Positions 1 through 8,906 of a DNA stretch of 64,000 nucleotides are shown one piece after another. The stretch is from contig CACNLV010000001.1 in NCBI GenBank assembly GCA_902621345.1, positions 744,001 to 808,000 of the forward strand, written 5' to 3'. How positions within the stretch are numbered: position 1 is the stretch's first letter; the number at the start of each line of letters is the position of its first letter. The notes under the pieces were generated by a model, which was not told the origin of the DNA, searched no databases, and saw only the letters and a list, made by a program, of their open reading frames with translations. Position numbers and translations under genes: made by a program. Origin of the DNA: an uncultured Pelagibacteraceae bacterium. Its GTDB lineage: Bacteria > Pseudomonadota > Alphaproteobacteria > Pelagibacterales > Pelagibacteraceae.

Positions 1-493
1 AAAAGAATTTGGTAAAGTTCAAGATGATAAAATAAAAAAAGAAATGGTCAAAGATTTTGTAGATTTTTATGGAAAAAATATTGTTAATGAAAGTAAATTG
101 ATTAATGGCGTTAAAGATTTTTTAGTATGGTCAAAAAAAAATAAAATTTCTATGGCGGTTTGTACTAATAAACAAGAACATTTAGCTATTGATCTTTTAA
201 AAAAAATTGGAATTTATGATTTTTTTGAATATGTGGCTGGTCATAATACTTTTGATTATTGTAAGCCTGATCCACGACATTTGACTTCGGTAATTGAAAT
301 ACTTAATGGAAATTTAAAAAAATCACTAATGATAGGAGATAGTGAGACGGATGCTAATGCTGCAAAAAGCGCAGGTATCCCAGTTATTTTACTCGAAGAT
401 GGATATACAGAAAAAAATACAACTGAAATTTACCACAATCACTTGGTAAAAGACTTTATAGGTATTGAAAAAATAGTGTCTAAATATCTTTAA
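1..493 (+). CDS. HAD-family phosphatase, phosphoglycolate phosphatase-like (5' end outside window)
   Basis: The reading frame is open to the left edge (in frame from base 2), so the N-terminus with the nucleophile DxD motif is outside the window; the ATG at 44 is internal. What remains shows the HAD core: motif II at AVCTNKQEH, the motif III lysine in YCKPDPRHL, and motif IV in MIGDSETDANAAKSAG. These fit a phosphoglycolate phosphatase-type enzyme that hydrolyses a small phosphorylated metabolite in the cytosol. Family is clear; substrate is inferred from resemblance. It lies on the same strand as prpDBC, 54 bases upstream, but nothing ties it to that pathway. Confidence 0.85.
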   Translation, partial: KEFGKVQDDKIKKEMVKDFVDFYGKNIVNESKLINGVKDFLVWSKKNKISMAVCTNKQEHLAIDLLKKIGIYDFFEYVAGHNTFDYCKPDPRHLTSVIEILNGNLKKSLMIGDSETDANAAKSAGIPVILLEDGYTEKNTTEIYHNHLVKDFIGIEKIVSKYL

Positions 494-547
494 TATTGAT
501 TATTTTTTTTTAACTATTACAAACAGTTCCGATAGTTAGGAGTTATT

Positions 548-2050
548 TTGATATTACATAAAATAAAAGTTTATCCATCCAAAATTCACTTACCTAAAAA
601 AAAACAACTTGCTTGGAAAATTGCTGAAATAGCTAGTGATAATGCAAAATTAAATAAAGATGCTATAGAAATGGTTATAAATAGAATAATTGATAATGCA
701 TCTGTTGCAATCGCATCTCTAAACAGAAAACCTGTAGTTTCATCTAGAGAAATGGCTTTAAAACATTCTAGAAAAAATGGCGCTACACTCTTTGGTCTTA
801 ATAAAAAATTAAAATTTGATTGTGAATGGGCAGCATGGTCAAATGGAACAGCCGTTAGAGAGCTTGATTTCCATGATACTTTTTTAGCTGCAGATTACAG
901 TCATCCTGGTGACAATATTCCTCCATTGATAAGTGTAGCACAACAAAATAAAAAAAATGGATTAGACCTTTTGAGAGGAGTCATTACCGCTTATGAAGTA
1001 CAAGTTAATTTAGTTAAAGGAATATGTTTGCATAAACACAAAGTTGATCATATTGCGCATTTAGGACCTAGTGTTGCTGCAGGAATAGGATCAATGCTCA
1101 ATTTAAACACTGAAACAATTTATCAAGCTGTTCAACAAGCTTTACATACAACTATTTCTACAAGACAATCTAGAAAAGGTGAAATATCAAGTTGGAAAGC
1201 TTATGCCCCAGCTCATGCTGGTAAACTAGCAATAGAAGCTGTAGACAGAGTTATGCGGGGAGAAGGTGCTCCAAGTCCAATCTACGAAGGTGAAGATAGT
1301 GTGATCGCCAGAATACTAGATGGTAAAAAAGCATTATATAAAGTTCCACTTCCAAAAAAAAATGAGGCTAAAAAAGCAATACTTGAAACTTACACAAAAG
1401 AATATTCAGCTGAATATCAATCACAGGCATTAATTGATTTAGCAAAAAAGTTAAAAAAGAAAATTCAAAATTTAAATCAAATAAAAAAAATTGATATTTA
1501 TACAAGTCATCATACTCATTATGTAATTGGAACTGGTGCAAATGATCCACAAAAAATGGACCCCAATGCTAGTAGAGAAACTTTAGATCATTCAATAATG
1601 TATATTTTTGCTGTTGCTTTAGAGGACGGAAACTGGCACCACATAAGATCTTACACTAAATCCAGGGCTAAGAAAAAAAGTACAATAAAAATTTGGAGAT
1701 CTATAAAAACTCATGAAGATAAAAAATGGACTAAAAAATACCATAATTCAGATCCTAGGAAAAAGGCTTTTGGTGCAAAAGTAGTAATTTCTTTAAAAAA
1801 TGGTAAAAAAATTTCAGAACAACAAGATGTAGCTGATGCCCATCCTTATGGATCAAGACCTTTTAAAAGAAAGAATTATATAAACAAATTTTTAACTTTA
1901 ACTGAAAACTTAATTGACAAAAAAGAGAGTGATAGATTTTTAAAAGTAGTCCAAAATTTGAAAAAATTAAAATCGGGTCAATTAGATAATTTAAATATAG
2001 AAGTGAAAAAAAATAAATTAAAGAGAAACTTAAAAAAAGGGATTTTTTAA
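548..2050 (+). CDS. prpD: 2-methylcitrate dehydratase (MmgE/PrpD family)
   Basis: A 500-residue MmgE/PrpD-family protein, the usual length. The N-terminal helical domain carries the family segment [20 protein letters not shown]. It should dehydrate 2-methylcitrate to cis-2-methylaconitate in the methylcitrate cycle that oxidises propionyl-CoA. The start is TTG: an AGGAG ribosome site at 538-542 sits 5 bases upstream, and no ATG is equally well placed. It is the first gene of a three-gene operon; its stop overlaps the start of prpB by one base (TAATG), suggesting translational coupling. The function rests on family plus the adjacent prpB and prpC. Confidence 0.9.
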   Translation: MILHKIKVYPSKIHLPKKKQLAWKIAEIASDNAKLNKDAIEMVINRIIDNASVAIASLNRKPVVSSREMALKHSRKNGATLFGLNKKLKFDCEWAAWSNGTAVRELDFHDTFLAADYSHPGDNIPPLISVAQQNKKNGLDLLRGVITAYEVQVNLVKGICLHKHKVDHIAHLGPSVAAGIGSMLNLNTETIYQAVQQALHTTISTRQSRKGEISSWKAYAPAHAGKLAIEAVDRVMRGEGAPSPIYEGEDSVIARILDGKKALYKVPLPKKNEAKKAILETYTKEYSAEYQSQALIDLAKKLKKKIQNLNQIKKIDIYTSHHTHYVIGTGANDPQKMDPNASRETLDHSIMYIFAVALEDGNWHHIRSYTKSRAKKKSTIKIWRSIKTHEDKKWTKKYHNSDPRKKAFGAKVVISLKNGKKISEQQDVADAHPYGSRPFKRKNYINKFLTLTENLIDKKESDRFLKVVQNLKKLKSGQLDNLNIEVKKNKLKRNLKKGIF

Positions 2051-2946
2051 TGCATTTTGTTGAGAAAGAACCAAAACAAAAAAGAGAAGATTTCGATAAA
2101 AAATTAAGATCAAATAAAATTTTAAGAGTTCCCGGTGCTTATAATCCTTTGACAGCAAAACTTATTGAAGAAATTGGTTACGATGCAGTTTATGTTTCGG
2201 GTGGTGTTATGGCCAATGATCTTGGTTTTCCTGATATTGGATTAACAACATTGCAAGATGTAAGTACAAGATCATATCTAATATCTAGAGTTACAAATCT
2301 TCCAACGATTGTTGATATAGATACTGGTTTTAAATCTTGTAAAGAGACAATAGAAACTTTTGAGGAATTTGGAATTTCAGCTGTACATCTTGAAGATCAG
2401 ATTGAAAGAAAAAGATGTGGTCATCTAGATAATAAAGAGCTGATATCTGCGGATGCTATGGTTAAAAAAATTAAAGAGTGTGTCTTGGCTAGAAAAGATA
2501 AAAATTTTAAGATTATAGCTAGGTCAGATGCAAAAAGTGTAGAAGGAATAGATAAAATGATTGATAGATGTAAAGCTTATGTTAATGCAGGAGCTGAAAT
2601 TATTTTTCCAGAAGCTTTACATGATGAAAAAGATTTTGAAAAAGTAAGAAAAGAGCTTTCATGTTATTTGCTAGCAAATATGACTGAATTTGGAAAAACT
2701 AAGTTGTTCAATTATAAGGAATTAGAACAATTTGGTTATAATATAGTTATTTATCCAGTCACAACTCAAAGATTAGCGATGAAAAATGTTGAAGATGGAT
2801 TAAGAGACATTTATGCAAATGGACACCAAAACAATATTATAGATAAGATGCAAACAAGAAAGAGGCTATACGAGCTTGTGGATTATGAAAAATATAATAG
2901 TTTAGACGAGACTATTTATAATTTTAATACTGATGGACATGAATAA
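2050..2946 (+). CDS. prpB: Methylisocitrate lyase
   Basis: A 298-residue member of the isocitrate lyase/PEP mutase superfamily. The catalytic cysteine motif KRCGHL lies near residue 120. The barrel strands carry VDIDTGF and the metal-binding region HLEDQ. It should cleave 2-methylisocitrate to pyruvate and succinate, the last step of the methylcitrate cycle. Its start overlaps the prpD stop, and its own stop overlaps the prpC start, in TAATG arrangements. Length and the KRCGH motif favour methylisocitrate lyase over the longer isocitrate lyase. Confidence 0.93.
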   Translation: MHFVEKEPKQKREDFDKKLRSNKILRVPGAYNPLTAKLIEEIGYDAVYVSGGVMANDLGFPDIGLTTLQDVSTRSYLISRVTNLPTIVDIDTGFKSCKETIETFEEFGISAVHLEDQIERKRCGHLDNKELISADAMVKKIKECVLARKDKNFKIIARSDAKSVEGIDKMIDRCKAYVNAGAEIIFPEALHDEKDFEKVRKELSCYLLANMTEFGKTKLFNYKELEQFGYNIVIYPVTTQRLAMKNVEDGLRDIYANGHQNNIIDKMQTRKRLYELVDYEKYNSLDETIYNFNTDGHE

Positions 2947-4070
2947 TGAGTGATGACATAAAAAAAGGCTTACTTGGAATAGTCGTTGATGAAACAGAAG
3001 TTTCAAAAGTTATGCCTGAGATAAATTCTCTTACATATAGGGGTTATGCAGCTCAAGATTTATGTGAATATTGTAAATTTGAAGAAGTCGCATACTTAAT
3101 TTTAAATAAAGATTTACCAAACTCAATAGAGTTAAAAAAGTTTGAAAAAGAGGAGAGAAATAATAGGGATCTCTCTAAAGATCTATATTCATTCATTAAA
3201 AAAATGCCGAAAAAATCCCATCCAATGGATGTAGCTAGAACTGCGGTCAGCATCATGGGTTTAGAAGATAAAGAGACAACAGACTCTTCACCCGAAGCAA
3301 ACATGAGAAAAGCTGTAAGAATTTTGGCAAAAACGCCAACTGCTTTAGCTGCATTTTATAGAGTAAGAAAAGGTAAAAGTATAATCAAACCTAAAAAAAA
3401 TTTAAATATGTCTGAAAACTTTTTTCATATGTGTTTTGGAAAAGTTCCACAAAAAGAAATTGTAAAAGCTTTCGATGTTTCTTTAATTTTATATGCTGAA
3501 CACAGTTTTAATGTTTCAACATTTACAGCTAGAACTATAACTAGTAGCTTGTCCGATATTCATGGAGCTGTAACTGGCGCGATAGCTAGTCTAAAGGGTC
3601 CTCTTCACGGTGGGGCCAATGAAGAAGTCATGCATATGATGAATAAAATAAAAAGCCCAAAAAATGCGTTAAAGTGGATAAACAACGCACTCGCTAACAA
3701 AGAAGTCGTAATGGGTTTTGGCCACAGAGTTTATAAATCTGGCGACTCAAGAGTCCCCACCATGAGGAAATATTTTGCTAAAGTTGCCAAGATAAAAAAA
3801 GATAAAAAATTTGAAAAAATTTACGACATTATTGAAAAAGTCATGATTGACAGAAAAAATATATACCCGAATGTAGATTATCCAACCGGACCAACATACC
3901 ATTTAATGGGTTTTGATACAGATTTTTTTACGCCAATATTTGTAATTTCAAGAATTACAGGATGGTCAGCACATATAATGGAACAACATGCTGCAAATAA
4001 ACTAATTAGACCTTTGGCAAGCTACAAAGGTAATAAACATAGAAAAGTTCTGCAATTAAATCAGAGATAG
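2946..4070 (+). CDS. prpC: 2-methylcitrate synthase / citrate synthase family
   Basis: A 374-residue short-type citrate synthase homologue. The catalytic histidines are visible in GPLHGGANE and GFGHRVY, and the catalytic aspartate in NVDYPTGPTY. It condenses propionyl-CoA with oxaloacetate to 2-methylcitrate. Its operon position directly behind prpD and prpB decides for methylcitrate synthase rather than the TCA-cycle enzyme, although such enzymes often accept both acyl-CoAs. No propionyl-CoA synthetase (prpE) or prpR-type regulator is next to it. The downstream gene converges, with only 5 bases between the stops. Confidence 0.9.
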   Translation: MSDDIKKGLLGIVVDETEVSKVMPEINSLTYRGYAAQDLCEYCKFEEVAYLILNKDLPNSIELKKFEKEERNNRDLSKDLYSFIKKMPKKSHPMDVARTAVSIMGLEDKETTDSSPEANMRKAVRILAKTPTALAAFYRVRKGKSIIKPKKNLNMSENFFHMCFGKVPQKEIVKAFDVSLILYAEHSFNVSTFTARTITSSLSDIHGAVTGAIASLKGPLHGGANEEVMHMMNKIKSPKNALKWINNALANKEVVMGFGHRVYKSGDSRVPTMRKYFAKVAKIKKDKKFEKIYDIIEKVMIDRKNIYPNVDYPTGPTYHLMGFDTDFFTPIFVISRITGWSAHIMEQHAANKLIRPLASYKGNKHRKVLQLNQR

Positions 4071-4075
4071 TTTTA

Positions 4076-4786
4076 TTATTTTTGAATTTTAGCAAATCGA
4101 TTTTCACAAAGTATCTCGATATTTAATTTATTTTTTAAAACAAATTCATCAATTGCTCTTTTAACACCTGGTGCTGAGCCTAAATTGTAGTCATCACATA
4201 AAACAGTTCCACCTTTTTTTATAACTTCAATGCAGTTTTCCAGGTCGTTCTTAACCGTATTATATTCATGGCCCCCATCTAAAAAAACATAGTCTATTTT
4301 GCTCATGTCTATTTTTTTCAAAACTTTGTTTGAATTTCCTTGAATTAAATGAACATTTTTTTCAAACTTTTTTAATAAATCTTTTACAGCTTCAAAACTA
4401 TATGGATTTTGTTTTTTAATATATTTAAAATAAATTCTTTTTAATGGGTTCTTAAATGTATTGTTGGGTATAATTTCATTTTTATTTTCTTCATTTTCCC
4501 CAAATAAATCAAGCCCTATGTATTTGAAATCATTTTTATGAGTTTGATAAAGTAATTCACAAATATTACGTGCAGTAACTCCATGAAAAACTCCTATCTC
4601 TAAAAAAATTATAGGTTTTTCTTTTCTAACTTCGTTTAAAAGAAAATCTCCATGACCTTTTTGTTTAAGACTTGTTTTTCTAAAATATCTTTTATATTTC
4701 ATTAATTCATTTATATAAATTTGTTTAGTTATAAAATCCAAACAAAGATAAATATTTAATCTAATTCCAAAATTCGGTACAAACAA
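4076..4786 (-). CDS. Class I SAM-dependent methyltransferase (Methyltransf_24-like)
   Basis: A Rossmann-type methyltransferase. Motif I is FLEIGVFHGVTARN at about residues 61-74; later come YVFLDGGHEY and a GGTVLCDDY segment typical of Methyltransf_24/CmcI-like O-methyltransferases acting on sugars or small molecules. As given it overlaps the upstream methyltransferase gene by 26 bases. A shorter start at 4702 (MKYKRYFRK) would remove the overlap, and the start is not settled. The acceptor is unknown; pairing with another methyltransferase suggests modification of a surface glycan or lipid, which is inference. Confidence 0.75.
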   Translation of the reverse strand: MFVPNFGIRLNIYLCLDFITKQIYINELMKYKRYFRKTSLKQKGHGDFLLNEVRKEKPIIFLEIGVFHGVTARNICELLYQTHKNDFKYIGLDLFGENEENKNEIIPNNTFKNPLKRIYFKYIKKQNPYSFEAVKDLLKKFEKNVHLIQGNSNKVLKKIDMSKIDYVFLDGGHEYNTVKNDLENCIEVIKKGGTVLCDDYNLGSAPGVKRAIDEFVLKNKLNIEILCENRFAKIQK

Positions 4787-5462
4787 CCCTTTTTGATTTA
4801 TGAACTGTATTGTTATAAGTTTTTACAATTTCGACTTTTTTAAAAATTTGTGAAAAATAGTCAGCTCTAATTGTATCAAAAATAATTTTCGTATCAGATT
4901 TAGAAACTTTTTTTAAGTAATCTTTGTACAAACTAAAATCATAATGATAATCTAAAGAAAAAAGTGAAATTATTACATCAAATTTTTTTTCTGGTAATGT
5001 ATCATTATCAAAATCATAAATATTTGTCTGGTTTTCATTCAAACCATTCATTTTTAAAAAATTCTTTTGTAAGTTAAGATTATTGTAGCCCTCTGTATTT
5101 TTTGTTCCACCCCAACCGTATTGTACTTTTTTTGAAACGTAATTTTTCTCTATAAAATGATACTTATTATTTTTAAATTTTTGATTAATTATTAATTCTA
5201 ATCCTCCTAACCCACCTCCGATGCTAAGAAAAATTTTGTCATTTGAGTCAATAAATCTTTCTATCATTGAAAATTCATCAGCCATTGTTTGATAGTATTT
5301 TTCTTTTAGTATTTTAGGATTCAAAAAAAATCTTGTAACAAAGTTTGAAAAAAAGTATCTACCAAACAACTTTCTTATTTTTGCTAAAAAAGGACTTATA
5401 AGTTCTATTCTTTGTAGAACAATTAACCTTGCTGCTTTTTTTGGTAAGTTAAAATTTCCCAT
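4761..5462 (-). CDS. Putative methyltransferase, function unknown
   Basis: A 233-residue protein without a firm family name. The segment FLSIGGGLGGLELI looks like a glycine-rich SAM-binding motif I, followed by HFIEKNYVSKK (motif II acid position) and KFDVIISLFSLDYHYD, a plausible motif IV. The N-terminus, with RLFGRYFF-like basic stretches, may contact a membrane or partner. It is the upstream member of a methyltransferase pair and overlaps the next gene. Similar layout occurs in putative sugar O-methyltransferases. The fold is probable; the substrate cannot be told. Confidence 0.6.
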   Translation of the reverse strand: MGNFNLPKKAARLIVLQRIELISPFLAKIRKLFGRYFFSNFVTRFFLNPKILKEKYYQTMADEFSMIERFIDSNDKIFLSIGGGLGGLELIINQKFKNNKYHFIEKNYVSKKVQYGWGGTKNTEGYNNLNLQKNFLKMNGLNENQTNIYDFDNDTLPEKKFDVIISLFSLDYHYDFSLYKDYLKKVSKSDTKIIFDTIRADYFSQIFKKVEIVKTYNNTVHKSKRVVCTEFWN

Positions 5463-5498
5463 AATAAATTTGAAATATGTTTTTGGATCAAAAAATAT

Positions 5499-5747
5499 TT
5501 ATTTAAGAATTTCTTTTTTAAAAAGAGAAATACCATTATCAATTTTATTTTTATAGGACTCTTCAAAGCTTCTCAATTGCCAGCCTGTAAGTCTGCTCTT
5601 TATTTCGAGAATATTTTCTTTTTTCCACTCATCAGAAGTCTCGCTGAGTTTCCAATTTTTTTTTTCTTCATTAGTCCTTCCACACCCATAACAAAAACCT
5701 GTTACAGGATCTGTTTTGCAAATACTTATGCAAGGTGACACGACCAT
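5499..5747 (-). CDS. DUF1289 domain protein
   Basis: A small 82-residue protein. The N-terminus carries the DUF1289 signature, SPCISICKTDPVTGFCYGCG followed by RT, with four clustered cysteines that could bind a metal or an Fe-S cluster. A WKL segment and a basic helix follow. DUF1289 proteins are widespread in proteobacteria and have no settled function. It lies between the methyltransferase pair and nrdB on the same strand, with short gaps on both sides. Identification is from the cysteine pattern. Confidence 0.85.
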   Translation of the reverse strand: MVVSPCISICKTDPVTGFCYGCGRTNEEKKNWKLSETSDEWKKENILEIKSRLTGWQLRSFEESYKNKIDNGISLFKKEILK

Positions 5748-5798
5748 CTAGTTATATTAGATAATTTCTGGCCTTCTATCTAGTAATTTATTAACAAA

Positions 5799-6815
5799 TT
5801 AACTAAAAGCTTCGACCCAAGTCCCTTGTGTTGATGCTTTAGAATACTCTGTAGCACGACCTTCAAAAAAGTTCATGTGCTCAACAGCATTAAGCATTGT
5901 ATCGAGCCATCCAAGTGGATTTTTTTCTACATCATAAATTGGCTCTAACCCTAATTGAACCAATCTTCTATTTCCTATAAATCTAATATAATCCTTAACC
6001 TCTTGTGCAGTTAAACCCTCCATTGGACCCATTTCAAAAGCTAAATCTATAAAAGCATCTTCATGCTCAACGATTGTTCTGCAAGCTTCGTAAAGTTCTT
6101 TTTTAAGTTTTGGCGTCCAAATTTCTGGATTTTCTTTTATAAACTCTTTAAAGATTCTAATCATTGAGTTACAATGAAGAGTTTCATCTCTAACAGACCA
6201 CGTTACTATCTGTCCCATTCCTTTCAATTTGTTATGTCTTGGAAAATTTAAAAGAATTGCGAAACTAGCAAATAACTGCAAACCTTCTGTAAAAGCACTA
6301 AAAACTGCAACCGTCTTTGCAATATCTTCTTTTGAATTTACGTTAAAGCCTTGCATATAGTCATATTTATCTTTCATTTCTTTATATTTCATAAAAGCTG
6401 AATACTCGGACTCGGGCATCCCGATTGTATCTAACAAATGTGAATATGCTGCTACATGAACTGTTTCCATTGCTGCAAAAGCAGTCATCATCATTAATAC
6501 TTCTGTTGGTTTAAATACCGTTGTGTAGTGTCTCAAATAACAGTTGTTAACTTCAACATCTGCTTGAGTAAAAAACCTAAATATTTGAGTTACTAAATTT
6601 TTTTCAGGTTGTGACAAATTTTTTTGCCAATCTCTTACATCGTCACCAAGCGGTACCTCTTCAGGTAACCAGTGAATTCTTTGTTGTGTTAACCAGGCAT
6701 CATAACACCATGGATATCTAAATGGTTTGTAGACTGGGTTTTCCACTAATAAACCCATCTTTTTTGGTTGAATAATTTCTTTTTTCTCCGTCTTAGTTTT
6801 TTCTGCTACTGACAT
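5799..6815 (-). CDS. nrdB: Ribonucleoside-diphosphate reductase, small (radical) subunit
   Basis: Class I ribonucleotide reductase beta subunit of 338 residues, which holds the di-iron centre and tyrosyl radical and works with NrdA to make deoxyribonucleotides. The iron-ligand helices are visible: TQADVEVNN, METVHVAAY with the radical tyrosine spaced as in the family, DETLHCNSM and VEHEDAFIDLA. I place the start at ATG 6815 (MSVAEK) rather than the in-frame GTG at 6824. The ribosome site CGAGGA at 6825-6830 is 9 bases from the ATG but directly abuts the GTG. The start therefore lies inside the 3' end of nrdA. Confidence 0.95.
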   Translation of the reverse strand: MSVAEKTKTEKKEIIQPKKMGLLVENPVYKPFRYPWCYDAWLTQQRIHWLPEEVPLGDDVRDWQKNLSQPEKNLVTQIFRFFTQADVEVNNCYLRHYTTVFKPTEVLMMMTAFAAMETVHVAAYSHLLDTIGMPESEYSAFMKYKEMKDKYDYMQGFNVNSKEDIAKTVAVFSAFTEGLQLFASFAILLNFPRHNKLKGMGQIVTWSVRDETLHCNSMIRIFKEFIKENPEIWTPKLKKELYEACRTIVEHEDAFIDLAFEMGPMEGLTAQEVKDYIRFIGNRRLVQLGLEPIYDVEKNPLGWLDTMLNAVEHMNFFEGRATEYSKASTQGTWVEAFS

Positions 6816-8746
6816 GATAAACACTCCTCGTAATCTGGTTGTTCGTTAGATTGTTGTTTTTTTGATTTATATACATTGGCTGTAATATCAGTTGAATTAG
6901 CATTGTTGATATTTTCAGCTCTTTGAATTGATTTCGATCTACAATAATAAAGGCTTTTAAGACCTTTTTTCCATGCATCGAAATGAATTCTATGTAATTC
7001 TTTTTTATGAACATCTGCTGGTAAAAATAAATTAACTGACTGTGCTTGAGAGATATATGGAGTTCGATCTCCACTTAATTCAATAATCCATTTTTGATTC
7101 AACTCAAATGCAGTTTTAAAGACATCTTTTTCAAGATCAGTTAGAAAGTTTAGATGAGAAACTGAACCTTGGTTTGTGGTAATTGTAGACCAAGTCTCAT
7201 CATCATTTTTACCGTGACTTTCAAGTATTTCTTCAAGATATCTATTTCTGACATTAAAAGAACCTGACAAAGTTTTGTGTGTATAACTATTAGCTGCAAT
7301 TGGTTCCACACCTGGTGAAGCACCTCCACAAATAATAGAAATGGAAGCAGTTGGTGCTATAGCTGTTTTATTTGAAAATCTTTCTTTGTATCCATATTCA
7401 GCTGCATCTGGGCAAGCGCCTCTTTCCTCAGCTAAATCTTTTGAAGCTTTATTAACTTGTTCGTCGATTTGTTTAAATATTTTTTTATTCCAAGATTTCG
7501 CCATTACCGACTCAAGTGGGATTCTCTTTTTTTGTAAGAAAGAATGAAAGCCCATAACTCCTAGACCTACACTTCTTTCTCTTTCTGCTGAGTACTTGGC
7601 ATCTTTAAATTGTTCAGGAGCTTTATTAATGAAGTCAGATAAAACATTGTCTAAAAATCTCATTACATCTGCAATCATATTTGGATCATCTTTCCACTCA
7701 TCATATTTTTCTAAATTTAAAGATGATAAGCAACAAACAGCAGTTCTGTCTCTTCCATCTTTATCAATACCAGTTGGTAAAGTTATTTCACTGCAAAGGT
7801 TAGATGTTTTAACTGTTAAGTTTGCAAGTTTATGATGTTGAGGGATTTGTCTATTAACTGTATCGATGTAAATAATATAAGGTTCCCCAGTTTCAATTCG
7901 AGCTGTTAATAATCTTATCCATAAATTTCTTGCAGAAATGGTTTGTTGAATGGATCCATCAGCTGGGCTTTTTAAAGCCCATTCTTCGTCATTTTCGACA
8001 GCTCTCATAAATGCATCTGTAACTAAAACACCGTGATGTAAATTAAGAGCTTTTCTATTTGGATCGCCACCTGTTGGCCTTCTCATTTCCATAAATTCTT
8101 CAATCTCAGGATGATCAATCGGAAGATAACATGCTGCAGATCCTCTTCTCAATGAACCTTGACTTATTGCCATGGTTAAAGAGTCCATAACTTTTATAAA
8201 AGGAATAATTCCAGAAGTTTTTCCAACTTTACCAATTTTTTCTCCAATAGATCTTAAGTTTCCCCAGTAACTACCAATACCACCACCTTTTGCAGCCAGC
8301 CAAACATTTTCGCTCCAAAGGTCAAGTATACCTCCTAAACTATCAGAGGCTTCATTAAGAAAACAGGAAATAGGTAAACCTCTTTTTGTTCCACCATTCG
8401 ATAAAACAGGTGTTGCTGGCATAAACCATAATTTACTTATGTAGTTGTAAATTCTCTGAGCATGCAAATTATCATCAGCGTAAGTGCTGGCTACTCTAGC
8501 AAATAAATCTTGAAAAGACTCGTTGTGACCAAGATATCTGTCTTTTAAAGTAGCTTTTCCAAAGTCAGTTAGATTTGCATCTCTGGATCGGTCAATTTTG
8601 ATTATGATACCTCTATCATTTTGAAAAAGTTCGGTTTCGTTATTAAGCGAAAATAAATCTGGCCTATTATTATTTTCGACTTTTTCAACCTTAGGGTTAT
8701 ATTCGGAGACAGCTTTTTTGATTGCTAGCGATACTATTTTATTCAT
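6806..8746 (-). CDS. nrdA: Ribonucleoside-diphosphate reductase, large (catalytic) subunit
   Basis: Class I catalytic subunit of 646 residues, shorter than the roughly 760 of E. coli because no N-terminal ATP-cone is apparent. The first active-site cysteine is in LPISCFLN, and the central catalytic stretch is SNLCSEITLPTG. CCLSSLN follows, and the tail ends in CLSC, the cysteine pair re-reduced by thioredoxin or glutaredoxin. Loss of the ATP cone would imply loss of classical dATP activity control (inference). It forms a two-gene operon with nrdB, overlapping it by 10 bases. A tandem NrdR-like box pair lies 35-81 bases upstream. Confidence 0.95.
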   Translation of the reverse strand: MNKIVSLAIKKAVSEYNPKVEKVENNNRPDLFSLNNETELFQNDRGIIIKIDRSRDANLTDFGKATLKDRYLGHNESFQDLFARVASTYADDNLHAQRIYNYISKLWFMPATPVLSNGGTKRGLPISCFLNEASDSLGGILDLWSENVWLAAKGGGIGSYWGNLRSIGEKIGKVGKTSGIIPFIKVMDSLTMAISQGSLRRGSAACYLPIDHPEIEEFMEMRRPTGGDPNRKALNLHHGVLVTDAFMRAVENDEEWALKSPADGSIQQTISARNLWIRLLTARIETGEPYIIYIDTVNRQIPQHHKLANLTVKTSNLCSEITLPTGIDKDGRDRTAVCCLSSLNLEKYDEWKDDPNMIADVMRFLDNVLSDFINKAPEQFKDAKYSAERERSVGLGVMGFHSFLQKKRIPLESVMAKSWNKKIFKQIDEQVNKASKDLAEERGACPDAAEYGYKERFSNKTAIAPTASISIICGGASPGVEPIAANSYTHKTLSGSFNVRNRYLEEILESHGKNDDETWSTITTNQGSVSHLNFLTDLEKDVFKTAFELNQKWIIELSGDRTPYISQAQSVNLFLPADVHKKELHRIHFDAWKKGLKSLYYCRSKSIQRAENINNANSTDITANVYKSKKQQSNEQPDYEECLSCQ

Positions 8747-8780
8747 AAATAATGTATTATATTTGTTATTTTAACGAAAA

Positions 8781-8827
8781 CAACTATATGTTGTGTGCGT
8801 TTGGCGTTAATATACTATATAAACAAC
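8781..8827. promoter_or_regulatory. Tandem NrdR-box-like pair upstream of nrdAB
   Basis: Box 1 at 8781-8796 (CAACTATATGTTGTGT) matches the published NrdR consensus acaCwAtATaTwGtgt at about 13 of 16 positions. Box 2 at 8812-8827 (ATACTATATAAACAAC) keeps the conserved left half. The boxes start 31 bases apart, three helical turns, which is the typical NrdR pair spacing. They lie just upstream of the nrdA start codon, so ATP/dATP-responsive repression by NrdR is the likely control. The regulator gene itself is not in the window. Confidence 0.7.
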
Positions 8828-8906
8828 AAATCAATAGAACATTTATAGAACGTGGTAAAAAAAATATCAATAAAAAAATCCAAAAAAATGTAAGTAATTA
8901 ACAATA

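Noticed and set aside
6793..7074. 93-residue minus-strand frame at the 3' end of nrdA
   Set aside because: It is a shifted frame within nrdA and nrdB, both of which are certain; no motif.
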